Below, in pieces: positions 8,315 through 16,802 of a stretch of DNA of 64,000 bases (positions are counted from its first letter, which is position 1; every line of letters starts with the position of its first letter). The notes beneath the pieces are model-generated. The model ran no database searches. It was not told where the DNA came from and worked only from the letters and a program-made list of their open reading frames with translations. The position numbers and the translations under genes are program-made. This stretch comes from Xanthomonas dyei (GTDB lineage Bacteria; Pseudomonadota; Gammaproteobacteria; Xanthomonadales; Xanthomonadaceae), in NCBI RefSeq assembly GCF_002939865.1, contig NZ_MDEE01000001.1:186001-250000 (forward strand), given 5' to 3'.

Positions 8315-10195
8315 ATGTCAGCTTCCCGTTCCGGCGCCACTGCGCCCGCCGCTCCCCGTACCGGCCCCACCCTGCGCGAGCGGCTGGATGCGCTGCGTAA
8401 TCTGCCCCCGTTCCTGCGCCAGATCTGGCAGACCAGCCGCTGGCTGAGCGCCAGCAGCATCGGTCTGCGCGTGCTGCGCGCGTTGATGCCGGTGGCCACG
8501 CTGTACATCGGCAAATTGATCATCGACGAGGCGATTCACCTAGTCGGACAGCCGCCGGGGTTCGAGTCCTTTACGCAGGCGCTGGGCAGCGGGCGCTTGA
8601 ACCGCTTGCTGGAATTGCTGGTAGTGGAACTGGCGCTGGCGATCGGCTCGGACCTGCTCGGGCGCATGGTCGGTTATGCCGATGCGCTGTTGTCGGAGCT
8701 GTTCAACAACGCGGCCAGCGTGCGACTGATGGAACATGCCGCCCAATTGGATCTGGAAGACTTCGAAGACCCCGACCGTCAGGACAAGCTGGATCGCGCG
8801 CGGCGTCAGACCATGAACCGCATGAACCTGATGAGCCAGTTGTTCGGCCAGGTGCAGGATGCGATCACGGTGGTCAGCCTGGCGGTGGGCCTGGTGGTGT
8901 ATGCGCCGTGGCTGATCGTGCTGCTGGCAGTGGCGCTGATCCCGGCCTTCATCGGCGAGGCGCACTTCAATGCGCTGGGCTATTCGCTCAACTTCCAGTG
9001 GACGCCGGAGCGCCGCCAGCTCGATTACCTGCGCCAGGTCGGCGCCAGCGTGGAGACCGCAAAAGAAGTCAAAATCCTCAACCTGCATCGCTTCTTGATC
9101 GCGCGTTATCGACGCCTGGCCGACAAGTTCTTCCAGGCCAACCGCGCACTGGCGCGCAAGCGTGCGGTGTGGGGTGCGGTGCTGGCGGCGCTGGGTACGC
9201 TGGGCTACTACATGGCTTACGGCTATATCGCCTGGCGCACGGTGCGCGGGGATTTCAGCATCGGCGACCTGACCTTTCTGGCGGGCAGTTTCCTGCGTCT
9301 GCGTCAGTTGCTGGAAGGTCTGTTGATCGGGTTTTCGCAGGTCGCCGGCCAGGCCTTGTATCTGGACGATCTGTATTCGTTCTTCAACATCGTGCCGGAA
9401 ATCCGCTCGCGCCCCAACGCCTTGCCGGTGCCGCGTCCGATCCGCCAGGGTTTCGTGTTCGAGGACGTGGGCTTCCGTTATCCGGACGCCGAGACGTGGA
9501 CGGTGCGGCACCTGGATTTCGAACTGCGCGCCGGCGAAGTGCTGGCCCTGGTTGGCGAAAACGGCGCCGGCAAGACCACCCTGGTCAAGCTGCTGGCGCG
9601 GCTGTACGACCCCGACGAAGGCCGCATCCTGCTCGATGGGCAGGACCTGCGCGACTACGACCTGGACGATCTGCGCGCCAACTTGGGCGTGATCTTTCAG
9701 GACTTCGTGCGCTATCACCTGAGCGTGGGCGAGAACATCGGCGTGGGCCAGGTCGATGCGATGGACGATGCGCCGCGTATCCACGCCGCTGCGCAGCGCG
9801 CGATGGCTGGCGAGCTCATCGACAGCCTGCCCGATGGCTACGATCAATTGATCGGCCGCCGCTTCAAGAACAGCGTGGATCTGTCCGGCGGGCAATGGCA
9901 GAAGATCGCCATCGCACGCGCCTACATGCGCGATGCGCAGCTGATGATTCTGGACGAACCCACCGCCGCGCTGGATGCGCGCAGCGAGTTCGAGCTGTTC
10001 CAGCGCTTCAAGGAGCTGTCGGACAACCGCACTGCGGTGCTGATCTCGCACCGCTTCTCCAGCGTGCGCATGGCCGACCGCATTCTGGTGCTGGCCGACG
10101 GACGCATCGAGGCCAGCGGCACCCATGCGGAACTGATGGCGCAGGGCGGGCGCTATGCGGAGCTGTTCGAGCTGCAGGCGGCGGGGTATCGGTGA
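8315..10195 (+). CDS. ABC exporter, fused permease and ATPase (half transporter)
   Basis: The 626-residue protein has a six-helix membrane domain (about residues 45-350) joined to a nucleotide-binding domain. The ATPase motifs are complete: Walker A GENGAGKTTL from residue 414, signature LSGGQ at 523, Walker B LMILDEPT from 543 with Glu548, and a switch His in LISHRFSSV. This arrangement is that of a type IV exporter acting as a dimer. The substrate (lipid, peptide or drug) is not predictable, and no periplasmic or outer-membrane partner is adjacent. The start at 8315 precedes SASRSGATAPAAP. The gene runs divergently from fumarase. Confidence 0.88.
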   Translation: MSASRSGATAPAAPRTGPTLRERLDALRNLPPFLRQIWQTSRWLSASSIGLRVLRALMPVATLYIGKLIIDEAIHLVGQPPGFESFTQALGSGRLNRLLELLVVELALAIGSDLLGRMVGYADALLSELFNNAASVRLMEHAAQLDLEDFEDPDRQDKLDRARRQTMNRMNLMSQLFGQVQDAITVVSLAVGLVVYAPWLIVLLAVALIPAFIGEAHFNALGYSLNFQWTPERRQLDYLRQVGASVETAKEVKILNLHRFLIARYRRLADKFFQANRALARKRAVWGAVLAALGTLGYYMAYGYIAWRTVRGDFSIGDLTFLAGSFLRLRQLLEGLLIGFSQVAGQALYLDDLYSFFNIVPEIRSRPNALPVPRPIRQGFVFEDVGFRYPDAETWTVRHLDFELRAGEVLALVGENGAGKTTLVKLLARLYDPDEGRILLDGQDLRDYDLDDLRANLGVIFQDFVRYHLSVGENIGVGQVDAMDDAPRIHAAAQRAMAGELIDSLPDGYDQLIGRRFKNSVDLSGGQWQKIAIARAYMRDAQLMILDEPTAALDARSEFELFQRFKELSDNRTAVLISHRFSSVRMADRILVLADGRIEASGTHAELMAQGGRYAELFELQAAGYR

Positions 10196-10198
10196 GGC

Positions 10199-10330
10199 CG
10201 GGAATCGGGAATGGGGAATCGTTAAAAGCGGCGTTGCGGCGGCTGACAGGAACTGAGCCTCCCGATCCTGCAGAGGCCCCAGATCTTGCGGCCCTGCACC
10301 CCATTCCCGATTCCCGATTCTCCATTCCCG
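10199..10330. repeat. Dispersed GGGAATCGGGAATGGG-type inverted repeat
   Basis: The 18-base sequence CGGGAATCGGGAATGGGG (10199-10216) is repeated as its exact reverse complement at 10299-10316, with a degenerate extra copy to 10330. The pair flanks about 80 bases between the ABC gene and fpr. Another degenerate copy occurs after pyrH (62360-62395), so this is a dispersed intergenic repeat. Confidence 0.8.
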
Positions 10331-10405
10331 CCAAATGAGAGTTCATCTCATTTGGCCAGCTTGAGGTAGAATTGCCGGGTACCCCTCCCACGACACTAAA
10401 CCGGT

Positions 10406-11185
10406 ATGTCTTCCGCTTTCGGCGCCGAAACGGTGCTTGAGGTCCGTCACTGGACCGATGCCTACTTCAGCTTCACCACGACCCGCGATGCCGGTTTCCG
10501 CTTCGAAAACGGTCAGTTCGTGATGATCGGGCTGGAAACCGAAACCCGGCCGCTGCTGCGCGCGTATTCGATCGCCAGCGCCAACTGGGAAGAGCATCTG
10601 GAGTTCTTCAGCATCAAGGTGCCGGACGGCCCACTGACCTCGCGGCTGCAGCACATCCAACCGGGCGACAAGGTATTGGTCGGCAAGAAGCCCACCGGCA
10701 CGCTGCTGATCAGCGACCTGCACCCGGGTCGTAACCTGTACCTGCTGGGCACCGGCACCGGGCTGGCGCCGTGGCTGTCGATCATCAAAGACCCGGAAAC
10801 CTACGAGCGCTTCGACAAGGTGATCCTTACCCAGGGCGTGCGCTTCGTGCAGGATCTGGCCTATCGCGACTACTTCGAGCGCGAGCTGCCGCAGCACGAA
10901 TTCCTCGGCGACATCCTGCGCGAAAAACTGCTGTATTACCCGGCAGTCACTCGCGAAGCGTTCGCCAATCAGGGCCGGCTGACCGAGCTGATGACCGATG
11001 GCCGTATGCAGCAGACGCTGGGCCTGCCGACCCTGGACCCGGCCAACGACCGCTTCATGATCTGCGGCAGCCCGCAGATGCTGGCCGACCTGCGCACCTT
11101 GCTGGACGCACGCGGTTTCCAGACCTCGCCACGCATCGGCACCCCGGGGCATTACGTGTTCGAGCGCGCCTTCGTCGAGAAATGA
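10406..11185 (+). CDS. fpr: Ferredoxin-NADP(+) reductase
   Basis: This 259-residue cytoplasmic FAD enzyme moves electrons between NADPH and ferredoxin or flavodoxin, supplying Fe-S assembly, radical enzymes and oxidative-stress defence. The FAD-binding RAYSIAS motif lies at about residues 51-57. The NADP-binding GTGTGLAPWLSI is at about residues 116-127 and FMICGSPQML at about 217-226. The length and short aromatic-poor C-terminus (HYVFERAFVEK) match the bacterial class I Fpr group. ATG 10406 is the first codon of the conserved N-terminus. It stands between two large repeat hairpins. Confidence 0.93.
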   Translation: MSSAFGAETVLEVRHWTDAYFSFTTTRDAGFRFENGQFVMIGLETETRPLLRAYSIASANWEEHLEFFSIKVPDGPLTSRLQHIQPGDKVLVGKKPTGTLLISDLHPGRNLYLLGTGTGLAPWLSIIKDPETYERFDKVILTQGVRFVQDLAYRDYFERELPQHEFLGDILREKLLYYPAVTREAFANQGRLTELMTDGRMQQTLGLPTLDPANDRFMICGSPQMLADLRTLLDARGFQTSPRIGTPGHYVFERAFVEK

Positions 11186-11218
11186 TGCAACGTGCGGGGT
11201 AGCCGCTACTGCACCACC

Positions 11219-11324
11219 GTAGGAGCGCACCTGGGCGCGACGAAGCAATCCCGGTAACGCCTCATATCTGGCATGACGCCTCGCATTTTCGGCAACGCTT
11301 CGTCGCGCCCGGGTGCGCTCCTAC
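11219..11324. repeat. Long REP-like hairpin, 28-bp stem
   Basis: The arm at 11219-11246 (starting GTAGGAGCGCACC) is the reverse complement of 11297-11324 with a single mismatch that still forms a G-U wobble. The loop is about 50 bases. It sits between the convergent fpr and glutathione peroxidase genes, where it could end or stabilise both transcripts. The sequence type is a common extragenic palindrome of Xanthomonas genomes. Confidence 0.85.
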
Positions 11325-11363
11325 GATCCAGGCACGTTTAAAGGTGGGCATGCGTTTGCTATC

Positions 11364-11849
11364 TCAGGCTCCTAGCGCACGCTCGATATCGGCGGCCAGC
11401 GCCTCCGGCTTGGTGGTCGGCGCATAGCGTTCCAGTACGGTGCCGTCGCGGCCGATCAGGAACTTGGTGAAGTTCCACTTGATCGCCTCGGAGCCCAGCA
11501 GGCCGCGTTGTTCGTGCTTGAGCCATTGCCATAGCGGATGCGCGCCATTGCCGTTGACCTCGACCTTGGACGCCAGCGGAAAATCCACCGCATAGTCGAG
11601 CGAACAGAACTGCCGGATCTGTGCCGCATCGCCCGGCTCCTGATGGCCGAACTGATCGCACGGGAAACCGATCACCACCAACCCGCGCTCGCGATAACGC
11701 TGCCACAACGCCTGCAATCCCGCGTATTGCGGGGTAAAACCGCATTTGGACGCCACATTGACCACCAGCAGCACCTTGCCGGCGTAGTCGGCCAGGGCAT
11801 GCGGGTGACCGTCCAGGTCGGTGAACTCGAAGGTGGATAGCGCGGTCAT
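11364..11849 (-). CDS. Glutathione peroxidase family (thioredoxin-fold peroxidase)
   Basis: The 161-residue protein reduces peroxides with glutathione or thioredoxin. It has the catalytic tetrad of the family: Cys in NVASKCGFTPQY (about residue 35), Gln in FPCDQFGHQEPG, and Trp-Asn in IKWNFTKF. It is a cysteine, not selenocysteine, enzyme. The second Cys in FPCDQF is the usual resolving residue of thioredoxin-dependent GPx. There is no signal peptide, so it acts in the cytoplasm. The ATG at 11849 is the conserved start. The gene is divergent from the M3 peptidase. Confidence 0.92.
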   Translation of the reverse strand: MTALSTFEFTDLDGHPHALADYAGKVLLVVNVASKCGFTPQYAGLQALWQRYRERGLVVIGFPCDQFGHQEPGDAAQIRQFCSLDYAVDFPLASKVEVNGNGAHPLWQWLKHEQRGLLGSEAIKWNFTKFLIGRDGTVLERYAPTTKPEALAADIERALGA

Positions 11850-12221
11850 CGACAGCTCTCGATAGGGAAGGCGCCAGCCTAACCCAGCCGTATCGGCCCA
11901 CCACGCCATGCGCGCGCAGAGCTGCCGCTTCCGCCCATGCGACACGGTGCAATGCGCTCCCGCTGCGCATCGATGGCTGCTTGTCTATCTGTGTGCAGGA
12001 CAACCCCGGCAGCGCGTTCGCGGGTCAGGCGCTGCCGCATGTCCGGATGTGTCGCCAAGCCGTTGCCGGCTCGTCTTGGCGAAGTCACCGCGTGCCAGCG
12101 GCCTTGGGTTGTGGCGTCTTCTGTTGCATGGTCGCGTCCGCCAGCCAGCCATGCCTTTTGTCACACGCCTGTCCCGGCGGGCTGGGTTAGCCTCGGCGGT
12201 TCGCACTTTGGAGCCACCCTC

Positions 12222-14420
12222 TTGACCACCCGTCTCGCTTTTGCTCTGGCCGCTTCCCTGGGACTTGCCATGCCGTCCTACAGCATCGCCGCACCCGCCG
12301 CCACGCAGGACGCACCCCAAGCCAACCCCTTCTTTGCCGACAGCACGCTGCCGCTGCATTACCCGCAGTTCGACAAGATCAAAGACAGCGACTTCGCACC
12401 CGCCTTCGACGCCGGCATGGCCGAGCAGTTGAAGGAAGTGGATAAGATCGCCACCCAGAAAGCCAAGCCGAGCTTCGACAACACCATCGTCGCACTGGAA
12501 AAGAGCGGCGCCACGCTCGATCGCGCCACCACGGTGTTCTTCAACCTGGTGGGTGCCGACACCAACGATGCACGCAAGAAACTGCAGGCCGACTACTCGG
12601 CCAAGTTCGCTGCGCATCGCGATGCGATTTCGCTCAACGGCAAGCTGTTCGCGCGCATCCAGAGCTTGTACGACCAACGCGCCAAGCTGGGCCTGGATGC
12701 ACAAGGCCTGCGTCTGGTCGAGAAGTATTACAGCGACTTCGTCCGCGATGGCGCCAAGCTCTCCGATGCCGACAAGACCACGCTCAAGGCGATGAATGCC
12801 GAACTGGCCAACCTGGGCACCACCTTCAGCCAGAACGTGCTGGCCGAGGTCAATGCGGCGGCAGTCGTGGTGGATGACGTCAAGCAGCTCGATGGCCTGT
12901 CCGACGAGCAGATCGCGTCTGCTGCCGAAGCGGCCAAGGCACGCAAGCTCGATGGCAAGTACGTGATTGCGCTGCTCAACACCACCGGCCAGCCGCCGCT
13001 GACCCAGCTGAAGAATCGCGAGCTGCGCAAGAAAATCTATGACGCGTCGGTCTCGCGCGGCAGCCATGGTGGTCAGTACGACAACACCGCGCTGGTGTCG
13101 CGCATCATGAAGCTGCGCGCCGACAAGGCCAAGCTGCTCGGTTTCCCGACCTACGCCGCATATTCGCTGGAAAACCAGACCGCCAAGACCCCGGAAGCGG
13201 TCAACGCCATGCTCGGCAAGCTGGCACCGGCCGCGGTGGCCAACGCCAAGCGCGAGGCTGCCGATCTGCAGGCGATGATCGACAAGGAACAAAAAGCCGC
13301 ACGCAAGCCGACCTTCAAACTCGAAGCCTGGGATTGGGCCTACTACAGCGAGAAGGTGCGCCAGGCCAAGTACAACTTCGACGAGTCCCAGCTCAAGCCG
13401 TACTTCGAGCTCAAGAATGTGCTGGAAAACGGCGTGTTCTATGCGGCCAACCAGGAATACGGCCTGACCTTCAAGCAGCGTACCGACCTGCCGACCTACC
13501 GCGACGACATCACCGTCTACGACGTGTTCGATGCCGACGGCAAGCAGCTGGCGATCTTCCTTGCCGACATGTATGCACGCGAATCCAAGCGCGGCGGCGC
13601 ATGGATGAACTCATACGTGTCGCAGTCGGACCTGACCGGTTTCAAGCCGGTGGTGGCCAATCACCTCAACATCCCCAAGCCGCCGGCCGGCCAGCCGACG
13701 CTGCTGACCTGGGACGAAGTGACCACCATGTTCCATGAGTTCGGCCATGCGCTGCACGGCATGTTCTCCGACGTCAAATACCCGTATTTCTCCGGCACCA
13801 GCGTGCCGCGCGACTTCGTCGAGTTCCCCTCGCAGGTCAACGAAATGTGGGCGGATGAGCCATCCATCCTGAAGAACTACGCCAAGCATTATCAGAACGG
13901 CACGCCGATGCCGCAGGCCTTGCTGGACAAGGTGATTGCCGCGTCCAAGTTCAACCAGGGTTTTGCCACCACCGAGTATCTGGGTGCGGCGATGCTGGAT
14001 CAGAACTGGCATCAGATCAGCGCCAACCAGGTGCCCGACGCAGCCGGCGTCATGGCCTTCGAAGCCAAGGCCCTGCAGCAGGACGGCATTGCCTACGCGC
14101 CGGTACCGCCACGCTACAAGACCCCGTATTTCAGCCACATCATGGGCGGCTATGCGGCGGGCTATTACGCCTACATCTGGTCCGAAGTGCTGGATGCCAA
14201 CACCCAGCAATGGTTCAAGCAGCATGGCGGGTTGAGCCGCGCCAATGGCGACCGCTTCCGCCAGACGCTGCTGTCGCGGGGCGGCAGTGTGGATGCAATG
14301 GAGCTGTTCCAGAACTTTGCCGGGCACGCACCGCAGATCGAGCCCTTGCTTGAAAAGCGCGGCCTGAGTGCGCAAGGCGGCGATGGCGCAACACCGCAGG
14401 CACCGCAGTCCAAGCCGTAA
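12222..14420 (+). CDS. M3 family zinc metallopeptidase (dipeptidyl carboxypeptidase/oligopeptidase), exported
   Basis: This large oligopeptidase carries HEFGH in FHEFGHALHGMF (His505, Glu506, His509) with the third zinc ligand downstream in FVEFPSQVNEMW. The length (732 residues) fits the Dcp/OpdA family. The start is TTG 12222, preceded by GGAG ten bases upstream. It gives a signal peptide (LAFALAASLGLAM, then SIAAPAA), so the protein is probably periplasmic. An alternative ATG at 12270 would remove most of the signal. It removes dipeptides from, or cleaves, short peptides. The proximity of an M14 peptidase and a POT peptide transporter suggests a role in peptide nutrition. Confidence 0.88.
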   Translation: MTTRLAFALAASLGLAMPSYSIAAPAATQDAPQANPFFADSTLPLHYPQFDKIKDSDFAPAFDAGMAEQLKEVDKIATQKAKPSFDNTIVALEKSGATLDRATTVFFNLVGADTNDARKKLQADYSAKFAAHRDAISLNGKLFARIQSLYDQRAKLGLDAQGLRLVEKYYSDFVRDGAKLSDADKTTLKAMNAELANLGTTFSQNVLAEVNAAAVVVDDVKQLDGLSDEQIASAAEAAKARKLDGKYVIALLNTTGQPPLTQLKNRELRKKIYDASVSRGSHGGQYDNTALVSRIMKLRADKAKLLGFPTYAAYSLENQTAKTPEAVNAMLGKLAPAAVANAKREAADLQAMIDKEQKAARKPTFKLEAWDWAYYSEKVRQAKYNFDESQLKPYFELKNVLENGVFYAANQEYGLTFKQRTDLPTYRDDITVYDVFDADGKQLAIFLADMYARESKRGGAWMNSYVSQSDLTGFKPVVANHLNIPKPPAGQPTLLTWDEVTTMFHEFGHALHGMFSDVKYPYFSGTSVPRDFVEFPSQVNEMWADEPSILKNYAKHYQNGTPMPQALLDKVIAASKFNQGFATTEYLGAAMLDQNWHQISANQVPDAAGVMAFEAKALQQDGIAYAPVPPRYKTPYFSHIMGGYAAGYYAYIWSEVLDANTQQWFKQHGGLSRANGDRFRQTLLSRGGSVDAMELFQNFAGHAPQIEPLLEKRGLSAQGGDGATPQAPQSKP

Positions 14421-14438
14421 TCGGATCTGCGTCACCAT

Positions 14439-14468
14439 AACGCCGCCCGGAGCAATCCGGACGGCGTT
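14439..14468. terminator. Intrinsic terminator after the M3 peptidase
   Basis: The stem AACGCCG-C-CCGG pairs with CCGG-A-CGGCGTT around loop AGCAAT and is followed by GTCGTTTT. It lies between the convergent M3 peptidase and marR genes. Confidence 0.75.
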
Positions 14469-14510
14469 GTCGTTTTGGCCGTGGCGTGCGACGCAGCTGG
14501 CGCGTGACCT

Positions 14511-15011
14511 TCAGATCTCTATGGCGTCCACGCCATTGAGCAATTTCTTCAGCAGCTTTTCCAAACGCACCTGCTCGGCCTCGCTGATGTCCGCCGTCTC
14601 CTCGTGCAACAACGTGCATGCTTCCGGTAACACGTTTTCGATCAACGCCAGCCCGGCCGGTTGCAGGGTCAGCATGATCTTGCGCCGGTCATCGGGACTG
14701 CTGCCACGTGCGATCAAGCCCTTCTCGCACAGCTGGTCGGTGAGCCGGGTGATGTTGGCCGGCTTCTCGCTGGCCGCCTCTGCCGCCTCGGTCGGGGTAA
14801 TCGCCTGTTCGGGCGTGCCGTACAACATCATCAGGATTTCGTATTCCGGCGGACTGATCCCGTACGGCTTGAGTCGCACACAACTGATGGTGTGCAGCCG
14901 CTTGTAGACATGCTTGATCAACCTCACCAGGACACCCGGCTCCCGCGGAAAGGCTGGGTAGCGCGCGCAGGTGTGGTCCACGCGATTTGCGGTTGGATCG
15001 AAACTACTCAT
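14511..15011 (-). CDS. MarR family transcriptional regulator
   Basis: This 166-residue dimeric winged-helix repressor has a recognition region ITPTEAAEAASEKPANITRLTDQLCEKGLI (about residues 70-100; helix-turn-helix followed by the wing RGSSPDDRRKIMLTL). The N-terminal 25 residues extend beyond the minimal family. The effector is unknown. Its own upstream region holds a perfect 7-bp palindrome (15034-15052), which suggests autoregulation. The lipoprotein gene upstream ends only 66 bases away on the same strand. No efflux or degradation operon is adjacent, so regulated targets may lie elsewhere. Confidence 0.9.
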   Translation of the reverse strand: MSSFDPTANRVDHTCARYPAFPREPGVLVRLIKHVYKRLHTISCVRLKPYGISPPEYEILMMLYGTPEQAITPTEAAEAASEKPANITRLTDQLCEKGLIARGSSPDDRRKIMLTLQPAGLALIENVLPEACTLLHEETADISEAEQVRLEKLLKKLLNGVDAIEI

Positions 15012-15033
15012 ATCACCCGTTTGGCTACATTAC

Positions 15034-15052
15034 TGAATGGCCGAACCATTCA
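15034..15052. promoter_or_regulatory. Candidate MarR operator upstream of the marR-type gene
   Basis: TGAATGG-CCGAA-CCATTCA is a perfect inverted repeat with 7-bp arms and a 5-bp centre. It lies 23 bases upstream of the regulator start. On the minus strand a TAATGT element that could be a -10 follows it directly, so bound repressor would block the promoter. Arm spacing and position fit MarR autoregulation; binding is inferred. Confidence 0.55.
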
Positions 15053-15077
15053 ATCACATCACTTACGGGGCGACACC

Positions 15078-15923
15078 TCAGCGAGCGAAAAGATGTACAT
15101 ATTCCGGCGCGATCCACGGCATCAACGTGGATGCAGCGACCTCGGCCGTTTGCGTGCCATCCGAGTACGGCCCGACCTGATAAGGCGGAAACACGAAGCG
15201 CACTGCAACGATCTGCCCGGCCGCATTCAACACCGGGACGAACTGCGCGAAGTTGTCCACTTGCGCTGCAGTGCCTTCGGCGATCATGCGGTCGGCCGAT
15301 GCGACTTGTTCGGCCTGTTCTTCGACCGGCACCCGATCGGCTTCCACACGTTGAGTGGCAGCGGCATGCAATTGCGCAGCGACATCGCGCCCGATCTTTT
15401 CCCATCCAGCCGGATCGGGAACCAACGCTTGTGCGGTCAGTTGCTTACGCTCCTTGATCAACCACACAAAGCGCGCCACCAGCGGCTCGCCGTGCGCGCC
15501 ACCGGTATAGCGGCTGCCATCGGCAGAGATGACGATCAGGTCGGTGGTCTGCAATAGTTTTTCGAATGCCAGCGACAACTCATAAGGCGCCGCCGGCTTG
15601 TCGTTGCCCAGACCGGAGACGGCTTGCATCAGTTCGCTGCGGGCATCCTGCGCATACTTACGAATCAACGCGGCCAGTTCCGGATACGCATCCAGCCCAG
15701 GCGGATAGCTGATGCCGACCATATAGGCAGGCGCATGTTCGATCACATCTTCCAGCGGGCCGCTCTGCACCATCAGCGGTGCTGGAGCCAGCGTTGTCGC
15801 TGCGGCCACATCGGCGGCCGGTTCGATGGGCTCGACTGCTGCGGGTTCGCGCTGCGTACAGCCCGCCAACAGGGCCAGCATCAGCAGACCCCGCACACTC
15901 TTGAATCCAAGCAACCGCACCAT
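15078..15923 (-). CDS. DUF3298/DUF4163-type lipoprotein (RsiV-like fold)
   Basis: This 281-residue envelope protein has a lipoprotein signal (LLMLALLAGCTQRE, lipidated Cys about 22). The body matches the DUF4163-DUF3298 arrangement: an N-terminal PAYMVGISYPPGLD segment, YELSLAFEKLLQTTDLIVISADGSRYTGGAHGEP in the middle, and a C-terminal FVFPPYQVGPYSDG. This pattern is shared with extracellular domains of the RsiV group. Its biochemical role is unknown; related proteins bind peptidoglycan or lysozyme. ATG 15923 was chosen because a GGAG site lies about ten bases before it and the signal peptide begins there. Confidence 0.8.
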   Translation of the reverse strand: MVRLLGFKSVRGLLMLALLAGCTQREPAAVEPIEPAADVAAATTLAPAPLMVQSGPLEDVIEHAPAYMVGISYPPGLDAYPELAALIRKYAQDARSELMQAVSGLGNDKPAAPYELSLAFEKLLQTTDLIVISADGSRYTGGAHGEPLVARFVWLIKERKQLTAQALVPDPAGWEKIGRDVAAQLHAAATQRVEADRVPVEEQAEQVASADRMIAEGTAAQVDNFAQFVPVLNAAGQIVAVRFVFPPYQVGPYSDGTQTAEVAASTLMPWIAPEYVHLFAR

Positions 15924-15963
15924 TCCCACCTGCTCCCCTGATCGAACCATCTACTGCTGTCCG

Positions 15964-16248
15964 TCAGGCCAGCAGATCCTGAAACTGTTGATGCCGGCGC
16001 ACGTAGGCGGCGGCGTAGCTGCACGCTGGCACGACCTTCAGGCCGGCCTCGCGCGCATGCTGCAAAGCAGACTCGACCAGCACGGCGGCAATACCGCGCC
16101 CTGCAATCGCATCCGGCACCAGCGTGTGCGTGATGGTCATGCGCGCACCCTCGATCTGATACACCAGCTCGGCGCGATGTCCCTCGGTGTCAACAACGAA
16201 GCGCTGCTGTGTCGGGTCGTGTTCGGCGTGCACTGTCGCTGCCTCCAT
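15964..16248 (-). CDS. Small GNAT-like N-acetyltransferase (COG2388/YidJ type)
   Basis: This 94-residue single-domain protein belongs to the short GCN5-related group. The acetyl-CoA loop is IAGRGIAAVLVESAL, and AREAGLKVVPACSYAAAYVRRH is the characteristic C-terminal signature with Cys and Tyr. The substrate is unknown. ATG 16248 (MEAATVHAEH) was chosen; an in-frame start at 16281 adds 11 residues without family similarity. It is upstream of the DUF3298 lipoprotein gene, same strand, 40 bases apart, so the two may be co-transcribed. Confidence 0.8.
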   Translation of the reverse strand: MEAATVHAEHDPTQQRFVVDTEGHRAELVYQIEGARMTITHTLVPDAIAGRGIAAVLVESALQHAREAGLKVVPACSYAAAYVRRHQQFQDLLA

Positions 16249-16461
16249 CGTGGTGTGCGCCCGGCAGTGAATGTGCGGCAAGTGTGACCAGCGCGACGCC
16301 GCGCCTGCGTGAAAATGAATCCACGCTGTGACCGCCAGCCCGGCTTGGCAAAGACGTCCTTAAGTTCGCTCGGGCAGCGCCGATAGCTGACTCGAAGGCG
16401 CTTCCTGCGACCGGTCTCCGGCCTGGCCAGCGCCCTCGCCTTACCAACGAGGAGTCACCGC

Positions 16462-16662
16462 ATGCACAACGATTCGGCAGGACACGGCACAGACAGCGAC
16501 AGCTCGCTGCTGGAAGGCTTGTTCCAGTTCGCCATCACTGGCGACACCCACAACCCCGACTTCGCACAACTCAACGATACCGTCTACGAGCGTTTGCAGC
16601 AGGCCTACGGCGCGGTGTCGGGCGCGGCGCTCAGCACCGACCGGGAACGCAGCGCGGCCTGA
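16462..16662 (+). CDS. Small hypothetical protein, 66 residues
   Basis: I do not recognise a family. The gene has a well-placed GAGGAG Shine-Dalgarno sequence eight bases before ATG 16462 and ends in front of a long perfect hairpin. The product is acidic, has no membrane segment or signal, and has a central LLEGLFQFAITGDTHNPDFAQLNDTVYERLQ-type stretch (shown in parts: LLEGLFQFAI, DFAQLNDTVY) that is likely helical. The good ribosome site and terminator-like hairpin make a real gene more likely than chance. Confidence 0.6.
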   Translation: MHNDSAGHGTDSDSSLLEGLFQFAITGDTHNPDFAQLNDTVYERLQQAYGAVSGAALSTDRERSAA

Positions 16663-16680
16663 TGCCGGCATTTGTCCACC

Positions 16681-16717
16681 TGCCAGGACCTGTGACGCCA
16701 TGGCGTCGGTCCTGGCA
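16681..16717. terminator. Perfect palindromic hairpin, probable terminator
   Basis: TGCCAGGACC (16681-16690) pairs with GGTCCTGGCA (16708-16717). Between them GACGCCATGGCGTC is itself a perfect palindrome, so the stem is nearly continuous. It lacks a T-tract, so it may be a processing or stability hairpin rather than a classical terminator. It lies after the 66-residue gene and before the convergent rhomboid gene. Confidence 0.55.
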
Positions 16718-16802
16718 CGGTTGCCGCACGCAACCGCTGCACTGATGCATTACCGCAACGCCGGCCAGCCCGGTACCCGAGCGGCCGGACCTGCCAGCGC
16801 CC

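Noticed and set aside
16713-16728. Sequence resembling a sigma-54 promoter (TGGCACGGTTGC)
   Set aside because: The -12 element is poor and no plus-strand gene follows; it is part of the tail of the palindromic hairpin region.
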